A stretch of DNA of 23,751 nt from a virus. How positions within the stretch are numbered: position 1 is the first letter of the stretch; every line of letters begins with the position of its first letter. Of the stretch, positions 1 through 8,285 are shown one piece after another. The DNA is taken from positions 1 through 23,751 of IMG/VR virus record IMGVR_UViG_3300025853_000660; one strand, 5' to 3'. The notes under the pieces were generated by a model that was given only the letters and a program-made list of their open reading frames with translations, did not search any database and had not been told where the DNA came from. The position numbers and the translations under genes are program-made.

Positions 1-191
1 TCTAAGCCTGCCTTCTTATCTTCTGATTGTGTAGCTGATAATATAGTTGTAACCGATGGGATTTTTTTATCTCCAACATTATAGTGCCGTGAGCCGAGGT
101 CATTGTCTCGGGTATACTTTTGATAGTTGTATTTCTTTTCGAGTTTTAAGTCGGTAATACTAAATGAATTATTTTTTCTAACAAGACGCAC
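1..191 (-). CDS. PD-(D/E)XK nuclease, N-terminal part (cut by window edge)
   Basis: From a GTG at 191 the minus strand stays open to base 1 and encodes 63 residues: LVRKNNSFSITDLKLEKKYN (3-22), YTRDNDLGSRHYNVGDKK (26-43) and IPSVTTILSATQSEDKKAGL (44-63). The motif PSVTTIL followed by a Lys-rich helix is the usual start of phage Cas4/RecB-like PD-(D/E)XK exonucleases, which act in DNA replication, recombination or degradation of host DNA. The catalytic residues lie beyond the edge. No ATG exists in this frame after the upstream stop at 212-210, so the start must be GTG (191) or another rare codon such as ATT at 206. The gene is 8 bases downstream of the holin-like gene if GTG is used. Confidence 0.6.
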   Translation of the reverse strand, partial: MRLVRKNNSFSITDLKLEKKYNYQKYTRDNDLGSRHYNVGDKKIPSVTTILSATQSEDKKAGL

Positions 192-199
192 AAGGTCTT

Positions 200-415
200 T
201 TAGAATACTTTAAATAGAAGAGCAACTATTATTCCAATCATAGATGTCATTAAAAATGCAGTAGAGGATATAAGAATCTTTTCAATTCTATGTATATCTG
301 TGTGTAAATCTGAAATTTTTTTATTAGTATTTTCCTGCATAATCCTACATAATTTTTCATGATCATCTAATCTTTGATGAGCAAGGTTATCTTTACTAGA
401 AGCTTTTCTTGGCAC
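200..415 (-). CDS. XhlA-like holin / small membrane protein (GTG start)
   Basis: This 71-residue protein has a polar, coiled-coil first part (residues 15-46, LDDHEKLCRIMQENTNKKIS, then DLHTDIHRIEKI) and a single C-terminal membrane segment (47-69, LISSTAFLMTSMIGIIVALLF). This arrangement, with helices before one terminal membrane helix, is that of the XhlA haemolysin/holin-type family. A holin would permeabilise the inner membrane and let the endolysin out. The first codon is GTG at 415, with a good GGGAGG 7 bases before it, inside the end of the 843-residue gene. If it is a holin, it lies over 22 kb from the endolysin. Alternatively it is a virion or superinfection membrane protein. Confidence 0.65.
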   Translation of the reverse strand: MPRKASSKDNLAHQRLDDHEKLCRIMQENTNKKISDLHTDIHRIEKILISSTAFLMTSMIGIIVALLFKVF

Positions 416-2927
416 TGACTATCCCTCCCTTACTAAAAAGATTTAAAGCCTGTGCTAATTCTGTGTTTGATTGTTGTCCACCCATAGGTAAATTAGATGG
501 TGTTACATTTGGTAATGGTATATTTGCAGTTGTTCTATTACCTGCTTGTTCAGCTGTTTGTGGAACTTGATTTGTATCTATTGGTATAACATCAGCACTT
601 GCAGGATTTTCATTTGGAACTACATTAACTGCTTTCAAATCACCATCAAGCATTGCTTGAATTTGTTCTTGATTTGCTTTTATTGTATTTTGCACTAAAG
701 TATTTTGATCTTCTGTAATTATATTATTACCAACTAAACCTGTACCTAACTGATTCATGTATCTTGTATAACCAACTAAACTATTTGTAGATGTTCCTTT
801 TACACCTTCAGTAACAAGTTTCATTAGTTTAGGGTTTGAAAACATTCTAGCCAATCCTGCGGGACCAAGTATAAACACACCTGCAGTACCAGGATCAACA
901 GCTCCTGTCCCTAAAGCTAAAGCTCCACCAAGTTGTGATATAGCTCCCGCTTCTTTTAATTGAATAAAAATAGTTCCTCTTCCTTTACCAGTAGTACCTG
1001 GTCTAAATATTTTACCCTCTGCATATTTTAATGCATCCACATACTCATTCATTAATTTACCTTGTTCTTTACTTATAAGACCACCACTCTTAATAAAACT
1101 TGCATATTTGTTTTGAACAAAGTCTCTTGCTTTACTAGCATCAAGATAAGTATATTGATTATCGTACTTAACAGTGTCATCTAAAAACTTTTTAAAGAAA
1201 TGTCCTCTAACACCATCTTCAATTTTTTTAGCTTCTTCTAAAGGAATTAATCTTGTACCCTGTGATGTCTTAGCATTAATTTGTGCTAAGAAATCATCCG
1301 TATAACTTTTTTGATTTGCTTTTACAATCATATCGAATATCTTTTCTTGGCCAACTTGTTTTTTAGCAATTCCAGCAAAGATACCGTTGTTAAAAGATCT
1401 ACTACCTAATTTAGTTAATTCTGTTAAATCATTTCTTAAAGTTCTTACATTACTAGGAAGATCTGCTCTTTCCATTAAGTCAGATACTCTTCTTAAAATT
1501 TCTCCTCTCATTCTAGAACCTTCTGCAGTTTTAGTTACAGTTCTACCAATATTCTTATAGGCATTTGCTAATTGACCAAAGGTGGCGTTTTGAGGTACAC
1601 CTGCCATTGTTTCTTGTATCATACTAATTGCTTCATCATACTGACCTTTAAATGGATTAGTCTGCATCTCATTCATCTGTTTACTTAAATAAACACCTAA
1701 TGAATCAGTTTCTTGAATTCTACCTAATTGAGGATTCCATAATTTAATTTTATTAGCACCATTGGTTCTTATAGGTACAACTCCAGATTCATCAATTAAA
1801 CCTGCTACTTTCAAATAACCTTCTGATAAAGTTTGATCATAAAGTTTTCGAGAATTTTTTAAACTTTGTTGCATCATTTCACCAAAAGCTTGAGGGTCTA
1901 GTACATTAGCATCAACAGCTCTTACTGCATTTTCTACAAGATCATCTATACCTGCTACTAAACCTATTCTTGCTCCACCAGATGCAGCTCTCATTCTACC
2001 TGCTCCAAATAAAGAAGCCTCTGCTATAGATTGCAATTGATCAATGACTGCATTTTCAGTTAACATGGCAGGAGTAATACTACCAGCTTCTACTTGTCCT
2101 AAAAAATCTCCACCAAGTTTTTGTTCTTGTCTTGCTAATACTTCTAATGCTTTTTTAGGGTCTCTTAATGTAGCTATTTGATCTGCAGATAAACCTGGGT
2201 TGGCTTCAATTAATTCATCAATACCTTTTGATGTAAGGTTTCCAGATCTTATTTTTCCTAATGCTTTATAAAAATCTTTTTGTCTATCTAAAACTTTTGT
2301 TGCTGCATTAGCTGTTCGTAATGTATTGACACTTCCTGTTGCAACTTTATTATACATTTTAGCTAAACCACCTGCCATACCAAAACCTAAAACTTCACCA
2401 AAGCCACCTTGCATCGATGCTCTTGCAACTTCTCTTACAATGTTTTCTTTTGGGTCAAATGCTTGTGCAACTGCAGCACCGGTACCACCCCCTGCGGCTG
2501 CTCCTAATGATGCTCTTCCAATTTTACCGACTGTGTTTGCACTTATATTTAACAGTGGTCTTGCTATTCTAGCTATTCTTGCAGCAGATACTGCAGTCAA
2601 TGCTAAAGATGATCCACCAGAAAAAGGTGCGGCTGCAGCTCCAGCTATACCACCAGCTATAGATAAACCAACCTCTGTTGCTATTCTCATAAAGCTAGGT
2701 GATGATAAAAAACTTTCTGTATCTTTATTGTACTTACCTAATTGTGCTTCAGTTAAAACATCTTCAGGTTTGATTAAAAATTCGTCATTGTCTAATATAG
2801 ATGATCCTGTTTTTTCATCTTCGAAATTTCTAGCACCTAAAAAAGTATCAATAGCTAATTGTTCTTTTGCAGTTGGTTGTTCACCTTCAATTTTAAATTT
2901 TTGTCCTGATACTACTATGTCAGCCAT
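396..2927 (-). CDS. Large Gly/Ala-rich internal virion (DNA ejection) protein
   Basis: This 843-residue protein is the largest in the window. It has an N-terminal small domain (1-70), then a Gly/Ala-rich hydrophobic region (about 85-160, including VGLSIAGGIAGAAAAPF and LGAAAGGGTGAAVAQAF). A long helical middle follows. A second hydrophobic stretch lies near 690-725 (GALALGTGAVDPGTAG, VFILGPAGLARMF), and the end is a Pro/Asn/Gln-rich linker with a short tag, LNLFSKGGIVSAKKSF. Large proteins with membrane-active segments at the end of the podovirus structural operon (P22 gp16, T7 gp15/gp16 position) are ejected into the cell to carry DNA across the envelope. No lysozyme or protease motif is visible. 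AGGAG stands 9 bases before the ATG, which overlaps the previous stop. The 3' end overlaps the holin-like gene by 20 bases. Confidence 0.7.
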   Translation of the reverse strand: MADIVVSGQKFKIEGEQPTAKEQLAIDTFLGARNFEDEKTGSSILDNDEFLIKPEDVLTEAQLGKYNKDTESFLSSPSFMRIATEVGLSIAGGIAGAAAAPFSGGSSLALTAVSAARIARIARPLLNISANTVGKIGRASLGAAAGGGTGAAVAQAFDPKENIVREVARASMQGGFGEVLGFGMAGGLAKMYNKVATGSVNTLRTANAATKVLDRQKDFYKALGKIRSGNLTSKGIDELIEANPGLSADQIATLRDPKKALEVLARQEQKLGGDFLGQVEAGSITPAMLTENAVIDQLQSIAEASLFGAGRMRAASGGARIGLVAGIDDLVENAVRAVDANVLDPQAFGEMMQQSLKNSRKLYDQTLSEGYLKVAGLIDESGVVPIRTNGANKIKLWNPQLGRIQETDSLGVYLSKQMNEMQTNPFKGQYDEAISMIQETMAGVPQNATFGQLANAYKNIGRTVTKTAEGSRMRGEILRRVSDLMERADLPSNVRTLRNDLTELTKLGSRSFNNGIFAGIAKKQVGQEKIFDMIVKANQKSYTDDFLAQINAKTSQGTRLIPLEEAKKIEDGVRGHFFKKFLDDTVKYDNQYTYLDASKARDFVQNKYASFIKSGGLISKEQGKLMNEYVDALKYAEGKIFRPGTTGKGRGTIFIQLKEAGAISQLGGALALGTGAVDPGTAGVFILGPAGLARMFSNPKLMKLVTEGVKGTSTNSLVGYTRYMNQLGTGLVGNNIITEDQNTLVQNTIKANQEQIQAMLDGDLKAVNVVPNENPASADVIPIDTNQVPQTAEQAGNRTTANIPLPNVTPSNLPMGGQQSNTELAQALNLFSKGGIVSAKKSF

Positions 2928-3781
2928 TATGGTGCTCCTGTAAGATCTATTGTATCACCTACTCTTTTAAATTTAATATCTTGTGCTAAGTCAAATGTAA
3001 TTGTTTCAGTTGCACCAGAATTATCCATTATATTCATAGCATCTTCAAATGTAGCATTTTGATCTTCTGCTAGTGCTATTGTTTGATTTAAATATTTATT
3101 AAGTGCTGCCATTTTTCCTTCAAAAGTTACTTCTGTGTCACCAAGTTGAGGTATCATTCTTTTAATTCTTTCAGCTTCTTGTTCTGATACTGCTGCTCCA
3201 GAAATTGCTTTACCTAAAAAAGAAGTAGTTTTTTGAATATCAGCTTTTAACTCCGCATATTGTCTTGCATTTTTTGTTCCTAACAAATTAGTTATAGGTG
3301 CAATCTGTCTATAGGATAAAGGACCTACAGGTTTATCTAATGCAACATATTTATTTGCTACATCCCCTAAAATAGCTTTAATTTGTTTTGCACCAAATGC
3401 ACTCTTTAAAGCATCTGCACTTGGCTTACTAATAACATTAATCTTACCTTCTGCATCTATTTGAGCAGAAGTTCCTGGCGGCAACTTTGCAGCTTTTAGT
3501 TCTTCAGTAGTCATAAGACGTGCAGCTTTTTTAGGTTTAGCTTTTTCTAATGCAATCATTGTTGCAGGTAATTTTGATACCCCTTCTCCTAAAGCACTTA
3601 TAGCATTACCTACACCAGAACCTTTGGCTTGAAGTAATGGTCCCGCTAAAGTCAAGGCATATATAGCTTTTTCTCTAGGAGTAAGTGAACTTAATCCACC
3701 TGTTTGATAATGTTTTACAGTAGGTTTTAATGATTTAAAATATCTATCCTTAAACATTTTTCTTGTTAGAACTTTATCCAT
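2927..3781 (-). CDS. Putative internal virion / ejection protein
   Basis: This 284-residue protein starts MDKVLTRKMFKDRYFKSLK, then HYQTGGLSSLTPREKAIYALTLAGPLLQAKGSGVG (24-58). I recognise this combination from marine phage structural operons: a basic start, a YxxGGL motif, a hydrophobic helix and then KLPATMIALEKAK (71-83). The C-terminal part, RIKRMIPQLGDTEVTFEGKM (205-224), recalls short helical domains found in internal virion proteins. No enzyme motif is present. Position between two other ejection-like genes suggests that the three are ejected together to form the DNA conduit. GAGG before the ATG comes from the upstream gene's final codons; its own 3' end supplies AGGAG for the next gene. 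Confidence 0.65.
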   Translation of the reverse strand: MDKVLTRKMFKDRYFKSLKPTVKHYQTGGLSSLTPREKAIYALTLAGPLLQAKGSGVGNAISALGEGVSKLPATMIALEKAKPKKAARLMTTEELKAAKLPPGTSAQIDAEGKINVISKPSADALKSAFGAKQIKAILGDVANKYVALDKPVGPLSYRQIAPITNLLGTKNARQYAELKADIQKTTSFLGKAISGAAVSEQEAERIKRMIPQLGDTEVTFEGKMAALNKYLNQTIALAEDQNATFEDAMNIMDNSGATETITFDLAQDIKFKRVGDTIDLTGAP

Positions 3782-3783
3782 GC

Positions 3784-4650
3784 TTACCTCGGTTGCATTA
3801 AATTATAAGTAGCATAAGCACCTAAACCAGCTCCTGCTGCTTGTCCTAAAGGATTTGATCCGGGAGCCGTGGTTGCTGTAAGAGTACTTTGTGTTGTAGG
3901 TAAATTAGTCATAATACCTTTTAAGAATTCAACTCTTTGATAAGGTTCATAAGCTCTTTGAAGTTCCGTTGCTCTTTGAGCATCTAGAGCTTGTTGTCCA
4001 ATACCTCTTTGTAATGCACCTGCTTGCATCTGTGCATTTATATCTGCAAGACTCATTGCTTGTTGTTGTGCACCAAGTTGACCTAACCCTTGACCTGCTG
4101 CTAATTGTGTTTGCGTTGCAAGTTGTTGTTGATTTTGAGCTGCACCTAATGCAGTTTGGAAACCTTGAGCTTGTGCTTGACCCATAGCTTCTAAAGTTCT
4201 TTTTTGTAACTCTGCTTGTTGTACACCTTGTCTTCCTCCACCAAAAGCACCAGCATCAATTGCTGAAGCAGATAATTGGTTTTGTGCTATCTGGCCTTGT
4301 CTTCCAATTTCATTTGTTACATATTGTTGATAAGGATTTAAAAATTGTGAAATGTTTGGTCCTGCAGCAGCAGTCTGTTGTGCTCCAGTAAAAGCACCAA
4401 TACCTCCCGTTACTGTTCCAGCACCAACACCTGTCTGTCCTGCTTGAGTAATTCCTGCTTGTTCTAAAGCGGAAATAGGAGCTACTTGAACACCCGGTAA
4501 GGATACAGGTGTCTTAGCTAAACCTGCAGCTTCATCATATAAAGCTAATTTTCTAGCCTCAACTCCTGGTGCTTCTCTTGCAATACTTGTTTGAGTTCCA
4601 GAAGAGGAGCCACCTCCGCCTCCGCCTCCGCCTCCGCCAAATATACTCAT
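3784..4650 (-). CDS. Ala/Gln-rich putative ejection protein with poly-Gly start
   Basis: This 288-residue protein begins MSIF followed by ten glycines (5-14) and SSS. It continues as a helical Ala/Gln/Gly-rich protein. The block FLNPYQQYVTNEIGRQGQI then QNQLSASAIDAGAFGGGRQG (107-144) is a hallmark I recall from DNA transfer or injection proteins of marine podoviruses, as in P22 gp7 or T7 gp14 position. Long Gln/Ala repeats (148-215) predict an extended helix. YEPYQRVEFLKGIM (234-247) is another conserved block before the hydrophobic C-terminal AAGAGLGAYATYNLM. The poly-Gly tract is encoded by a GGCGGA hexamer repeat. The start overlaps the GNAT-like gene's stop; the GAGG of its own last codons serves the next gene. 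Confidence 0.72.
   Translation of the reverse strand: MSIFGGGGGGGGGGSSSGTQTSIAREAPGVEARKLALYDEAAGLAKTPVSLPGVQVAPISALEQAGITQAGQTGVGAGTVTGGIGAFTGAQQTAAAGPNISQFLNPYQQYVTNEIGRQGQIAQNQLSASAIDAGAFGGGRQGVQQAELQKRTLEAMGQAQAQGFQTALGAAQNQQQLATQTQLAAGQGLGQLGAQQQAMSLADINAQMQAGALQRGIGQQALDAQRATELQRAYEPYQRVEFLKGIMTNLPTTQSTLTATTAPGSNPLGQAAGAGLGAYATYNLMQPR
4615..4638 (-). repeat. Tandem hexamer GGCGGA, four units, inside a gene
   Basis: Four exact copies of GGCGGA encode eight of the ten glycines near the N terminus of the ejection-like protein. The tract is far richer in G and C than its surroundings. Gain or loss of units would keep the frame and change the glycine run by two residues each time. Confidence 0.9.
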
Positions 4651-5108
4651 TAGTTTAACTCCTTTTCAAATTCAATGTGTCTTGATTTATAACCATACTT
4701 AGGCATAACTTTTTTATAACCTGGTCTCATATAAGCTTTAATTTTTTTACAACCATTTACCTTAGCAAACTGTTCTAAAGTATTAATTAATTTTTCTTCC
4801 CATAAATTCATTTTTTTACCTGTACATATTAAACCTTGTAATTCTTTAAAGTTTGGGTTTTCAAATATTCTCGTTGTGACAACACCATAAACTTTATTTG
4901 TTTCTCCTTCTTCTGAACCAAAAATTAAAAACAATTGATTATCTCCCGATATTAAAAGTTGTTTTATATCTTCTGGCTCTGCGTATTTTCCACTGTATAC
5001 CAAAGCCTCTGCAATCATAAAATGAACTAATGACCAAATATCTTCTACCTTTGCAGGTATAATTGGTAATACTTCAATATCGTTTTTAATTATCTTTTCT
5101 GCTTGCAT
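4650..5108 (-). CDS. GNAT-like internal virion protein
   Basis: This 152-residue protein has the outline of an N-acetyltransferase (GNAT) fold: a starting strand (IEVLPIIPAK), an N-terminal helix (VEDIWSLVHFMIAEALV, 21-37), central strands (QLFLIFGSEEG, KVYGVVTTRIFEN), a helix (WEEKLINTLEQFAKVNGC, 103-120) and the C-terminal block IKAYMRPGYKKVMPKYGYK (123-141). The RPGY/W...GYK end is common to GNAT-like proteins found beside ejection genes in podoviruses. The acetyl-CoA loop (R/QxxGxG/A) is not visible, so catalysis is doubtful. It overlaps the upstream gene by 23 bases and the next gene by TAATG. It is probably a structural or assembly protein derived from an enzyme. Confidence 0.65.
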   Translation of the reverse strand: MQAEKIIKNDIEVLPIIPAKVEDIWSLVHFMIAEALVYSGKYAEPEDIKQLLISGDNQLFLIFGSEEGETNKVYGVVTTRIFENPNFKELQGLICTGKKMNLWEEKLINTLEQFAKVNGCKKIKAYMRPGYKKVMPKYGYKSRHIEFEKELN

Positions 5109-5958
5109 CGACTAAATCATAAATCCGTTTTAATTTTTTTTGTTGATCATAAAAGAAATCAGCACCAGCTTTTCTCATGCTTTTATAACTTTTAGGATCC
5201 CCACCCGATAAAATACCTGCACCTAATACTGCATCAGCTCTAGATACAAATTCACCATCAGCTAATTGTGCAAGCATTGTATCTTCATCCTTGTCACCAT
5301 TACCTGCTCCATCTTCTACATAACCTTCAGCTCTAACATAATTATTATAATCTTTCTCATCATGATCTGTTTTTGATGGTAAATAGTTTACCCCACCTTG
5401 ATTAAAATATTTTACAGCCGTAGCTAATCCACCTTCATTTGCATAAAACATATTAGATCCATAAGTTTCTTGTCTAGTAGGTCTTGGATTTTTTGTTGGT
5501 TCAAAACCACCTTCTAATTTTTCACTTTGTTCTTTGTAAGCTTTATCATAATCTTCTTTTCTATAGCCTTCCATTTGACCATCACCTTCATCTTCCCCAC
5601 TTAACAACGGAAGTAATGTAGATGCAGCTATAAATTTAGTTGGTGTATCCATTCCTAAAATGCCTTTACCTGCTTGCTCGGCAACAGCCGGAACAACTTC
5701 TCCTGCTGCATTTGTAGTAGCTGCTTTAGCTTCAACAGCTTTTTGTCCTATCAAACCTTTGATACCACTAAATGGATTTCCAGTTCCAACTTTACCTAAA
5801 AAACCAGATGGTCCTCCAAGCATTCCTGATTGAGTGGCTTGACCTAATGCAAAAGAACCACCACCGATTAAGGCGGCATCTCTTAATGCTCGTTTTGTTG
5901 ATTTACCTCTAAGTTTTTGTACACCAAATGTGGCTAATGCTAATGTAAATGGATCCAT
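5086..5958 (-). CDS. Virion-associated protein with LADGEFV motif
   Basis: This 290-residue protein has a Gly/Ala-rich hydrophobic first third (residues 1-120, such as AALIGGGSFALGQATQSG and FIAASTLLPLLSG), then a charged middle, and a conserved end. The segment DTMLAQLADGEFVSRADAVLGAG (226-248) matches a motif found in many marine phage internal proteins and in tape-measure proteins. It is followed by DPKSYKSMRKAGADFFYD. Two Gly-Gly motifs, YANEGGLAT and YFNQGGVNY, lie at 172-191. It starts the putative ejection-protein operon with AGGAAAA before the ATG. A role inside the head or in genome ejection is inferred from position and from the amphipathic make-up. Confidence 0.65.
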   Translation of the reverse strand: MDPFTLALATFGVQKLRGKSTKRALRDAALIGGGSFALGQATQSGMLGGPSGFLGKVGTGNPFSGIKGLIGQKAVEAKAATTNAAGEVVPAVAEQAGKGILGMDTPTKFIAASTLLPLLSGEDEGDGQMEGYRKEDYDKAYKEQSEKLEGGFEPTKNPRPTRQETYGSNMFYANEGGLATAVKYFNQGGVNYLPSKTDHDEKDYNNYVRAEGYVEDGAGNGDKDEDTMLAQLADGEFVSRADAVLGAGILSGGDPKSYKSMRKAGADFFYDQQKKLKRIYDLVDASRKDN

Positions 5959-5972
5959 AGTCTATTTTCCTA

Positions 5973-5981
5973 ATAATAGCA
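5973..5981 (-). promoter_or_regulatory. Promoter-like TGCTATTAT with downstream Shine-Dalgarno
   Basis: Minus strand TGCTATTAT resembles the TGCTATAAT boxes elsewhere, but here 14 bases including AGGAAAA separate it from the ATG at 5958. It marks the change from the glycosyltransferase genes to the putative ejection proteins. The -35 region is poor. Confidence 0.35.
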
Positions 5982-5993
5982 TATATTACCATT

Positions 5994-6857
5994 TTACTTG
6001 TTAGGTTTCAACTCATCAGCAAAACGACCTATGTATTGATGCTCTCCAACATGTACAATTGGATCAGTTATATAAGCATAACATTTACCACCTATTTCTT
6101 TCCAACGTTGGCAAAAAGCAAAGTCTTCTCCTAAATATGTCTTTTCTATTGGATCGTGAAGTGTGTCAAAAAAATTCCATAAGTTTGGTCTATCTACATA
6201 TTTACCATTTATGACTGTCTTTTGTACAATTTTTTTATCAGGATAAGCTTTTATCATCTTATCAAAAACAGACCTTTGAATCATCATACATCCTGTAGGG
6301 CTATGAGTTACTTCAATAACTCCATCATCTAGTGTGATATCATTATTATCCCCAACTTTCATTGGATAAGTATTTAAAGATGCTTTTAAATGATTTGCAG
6401 TTTTTATAGTTCCTTCTTCTATTTTACTTAATGCTTTATCCCACATCATAGTTTTTAAAGGATAAGGTATTGATAGTACTTCTTTATCTTTTTTTAACAT
6501 TGCTAATATTGACTCTGGTTTGAAATAAATATCTGAATCAACAAACAACATGTGTGTGCACTTTGATTCTAAAAATCCTGCTACACATAGGTTTCTTCCT
6601 TGAGTAACAAGAGATGACTTAAGTAAATGAAAATAAATTAAAATATTATTTTTAATACAAGTTTGTTGTAGCTCTAATAAAGCTTGAGTGTAATGTATTG
6701 AACAATCACTGTGCACAGGTGTAGCCACAAACAATGATACTTTACTTTTTGGTTTGTTAGATTTCCACAAAGGTGTAATTGATTTCTCATGTGACTCTCC
6801 TGGAATTTTTATTTCTTTAAGAGTTTGATAAGTATCTTTATTTACTGTTTCTTTCAA
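5994..6857 (-). CDS. GT-A fold glycosyltransferase with DxD motif
   Basis: This 287-residue protein has a GT-A glycosyltransferase core. VSLFVATPVHSDCSIHYTQAL (40-60) is the first nucleotide-binding strand and helix, QGRNLCVAGFL (86-96) follows, and HMLFVDSDIYF (102-112) contains the metal-binding DxD (D107, D109). GCMMIQRSVFDKM (189-201) and LGEDFAFCQRWKEIGG (242-257) hold the acceptor-site residues (E244, D245), and H269 in IVHVGEHQY may complete the metal site. Length and order fit phage GT-A enzymes related to family 2. It overlaps the GT-B gene by 20 bases. Two enzymes of different fold in tandem suggest two successive sugar additions. Confidence 0.83.
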   Translation of the reverse strand: MKETVNKDTYQTLKEIKIPGESHEKSITPLWKSNKPKSKVSLFVATPVHSDCSIHYTQALLELQQTCIKNNILIYFHLLKSSLVTQGRNLCVAGFLESKCTHMLFVDSDIYFKPESILAMLKKDKEVLSIPYPLKTMMWDKALSKIEEGTIKTANHLKASLNTYPMKVGDNNDITLDDGVIEVTHSPTGCMMIQRSVFDKMIKAYPDKKIVQKTVINGKYVDRPNLWNFFDTLHDPIEKTYLGEDFAFCQRWKEIGGKCYAYITDPIVHVGEHQYIGRFADELKPNK

Positions 6858-7773
6858 TTAAGGCTCCTTTCAAAAAACCAGACCACTCAGCCCCCTTTTT
6901 TTCCCAATTATAAAATCTTTTATAAAATTTTTGTTGTTCTTCTAAATGTTCTTGAATGTAATCTTCATGTAAATAATTTGCTGCTACCTTTACTGCATTT
7001 GCAGTATCAACAGCCATTCTTTCGTAATCTCTACTGTAATTTATATAAACAGGCCATTCAGCACAAGTTTCATACAAAGCTCCAAAGTTATTAGTAACTA
7101 CATGTACACCCGAAGCTAAAGCTTCAAGTGCAGACACACAAGACGTTTCTTCAAATATACTTGGATATATAAACATATCATAGTTAGGCATCATTTCTAA
7201 AATATACTCGTTAGGTTTGTAACCAATATAATTTACATTTGGTAGTTTTTTAGCTTGTTCATAAAGTGGCTCAAATTGTTTATCGTGTACGCTATTAAAC
7301 TCTGATCCATAAACTTGAGATGAAGAATATATATCTAAAGTAATATTAGGATCTTCAATCTCTTGCATTGCTCGAAGCACTAAGTTAAGACCTCTCCAAG
7401 GTGTGCAATGATGTATTAATTTAATTGGTTCACCTTTTTTATATATCTTTCTTATTGGAAACTTTTCAATACCATTTTTAATTACAACACATTTTTCAGT
7501 AGGTATATCAAAAAAATATCTAAATTTTTCATAGTTCCAATGACTATTAAATACATACCAATCATATTCTTTGTGTCTTTCTTTATTATTAAAAAAAGGT
7601 TGAAGATTACCTTGATCCCAAGAATTTTTTTGCCAAAGTATATTTAGTTTGTTTGGGTCTATTGGAACTTTACCTGGTATGGATGTACAAATTTGAACTT
7701 GATCAAGCAGATCTTTTGAAACATGCTTATTAAGCATTTCCATTTGAATTTCTGTTGCGCCTCTAGGTTCCAT
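6838..7773 (-). CDS. GT4-like (GT-B) glycosyltransferase
   Basis: This 311-residue protein is a GT-B fold glycosyltransferase of family 4 type, which moves a sugar from a nucleotide-sugar to an acceptor. The C-terminal donor domain is clear: KLIHHCTPWRGLNLVLRAM (118-136), ITLDIYSSSQVYG, PNVNYIGYKPNEYILEMM (178-195) and FIYPSIFEETSCVSALEALASG (201-222). The last contains the E-x7-E pattern (E209 and E217) that holds the donor. The N-terminal domain is shorter than usual for the family (about 110 residues), beginning at a GGTE-like motif (RGATEIQ, 4-10), so the first Rossmann strand is missing. It overlaps the oxygenase upstream (TAATG) and the next glycosyltransferase by 20 bases. Acceptor and sugar are unknown. 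Confidence 0.85.
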   Translation of the reverse strand: MEPRGATEIQMEMLNKHVSKDLLDQVQICTSIPGKVPIDPNKLNILWQKNSWDQGNLQPFFNNKERHKEYDWYVFNSHWNYEKFRYFFDIPTEKCVVIKNGIEKFPIRKIYKKGEPIKLIHHCTPWRGLNLVLRAMQEIEDPNITLDIYSSSQVYGSEFNSVHDKQFEPLYEQAKKLPNVNYIGYKPNEYILEMMPNYDMFIYPSIFEETSCVSALEALASGVHVVTNNFGALYETCAEWPVYINYSRDYERMAVDTANAVKVAANYLHEDYIQEHLEEQQKFYKRFYNWEKKGAEWSGFLKGALIERNSK

Positions 7774-8285
7774 TATTTTAATGTTATAAAACTGTTAAGT
7801 GTTAATCTTCCGTTGTCTATATCTGTCCCATGGTGTCCATAACCCATATGAAAATATTCACTAGAATACATTATTAATCTATTTTTTACAAATTTAAAAT
7901 CGTTAACTATATTTTTTTCTTTATCATATAAATATGTTCCAGAGTTAAGATTAGTTTTAGATAAATATATTAGTGATGAAAAATTAAAAAAATCTTGATG
8001 TATAAAATCTTTTTCATTATCTTCTTCTCGTCTTAAATGTATACAATGTGTAATAAAACTTACATCTTCTGGTTTGATTAATTTATTATAAAACATTAAA
8101 AAATTAATATATTCATACAAAAAAATATTTGTTTCAATTAATGGAAAGCTTCTTAATCCAGGGAATGTTTCAGTAGTGCCTCGTAACGAGTTGAGATTTT
8201 CTTGATCATATAATTTTATTTTTTTTAATTCAGGTAAAATGTAATCTAACCTAGGAATAAAATCTTCAACTTGTCTAGCTATCAT
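7773..8285 (-). CDS. DUF6445-like 2OG-Fe(II) oxygenase family protein
   Basis: This 170-residue protein resembles DUF6445-type proteins: the FPGLRS motif (41-46) is followed by an oxygenase-like triad. IHQDFFN gives H96 and D98, EYFHMGYGHHG gives H146 (or H151/H152), and R160 in NGRLTLNSF is the expected 2-oxoglutarate-binding arginine. The strand SSLIYLSKTNLNSGTYLY (103-120) corresponds to the central beta hairpin of the fold. The substrate is unknown. It is coupled upstream by ATGA and downstream by TAATG to the GT-B glycosyltransferase, so hydroxylation and glycosylation of the same target is a reasonable hypothesis. Confidence 0.75.
   Translation of the reverse strand: MIARQVEDFIPRLDYILPELKKIKLYDQENLNSLRGTTETFPGLRSFPLIETNIFLYEYINFLMFYNKLIKPEDVSFITHCIHLRREEDNEKDFIHQDFFNFSSLIYLSKTNLNSGTYLYDKEKNIVNDFKFVKNRLIMYSSEYFHMGYGHHGTDIDNGRLTLNSFITLK

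Noticed and set aside
2326-2943. Long plus-strand open frame (205 codons)
   Set aside because: It lies opposite the 843-residue gene and mirrors its Ala/Gly codons as Pro/Ala; low-complexity, no Shine-Dalgarno sequence and no recognisable motif.
3969-4187. Plus-strand open frame opposite the ejection-like protein
   Set aside because: A Leu/Val/His-rich shadow of Gln/Ala codons on the real strand.
6825-7094. Plus-strand open frame opposite the GT-B gene
   Set aside because: Low complexity (Leu/Gln/Phe), no RBS, and the minus-strand frame has clear glycosyltransferase motifs.
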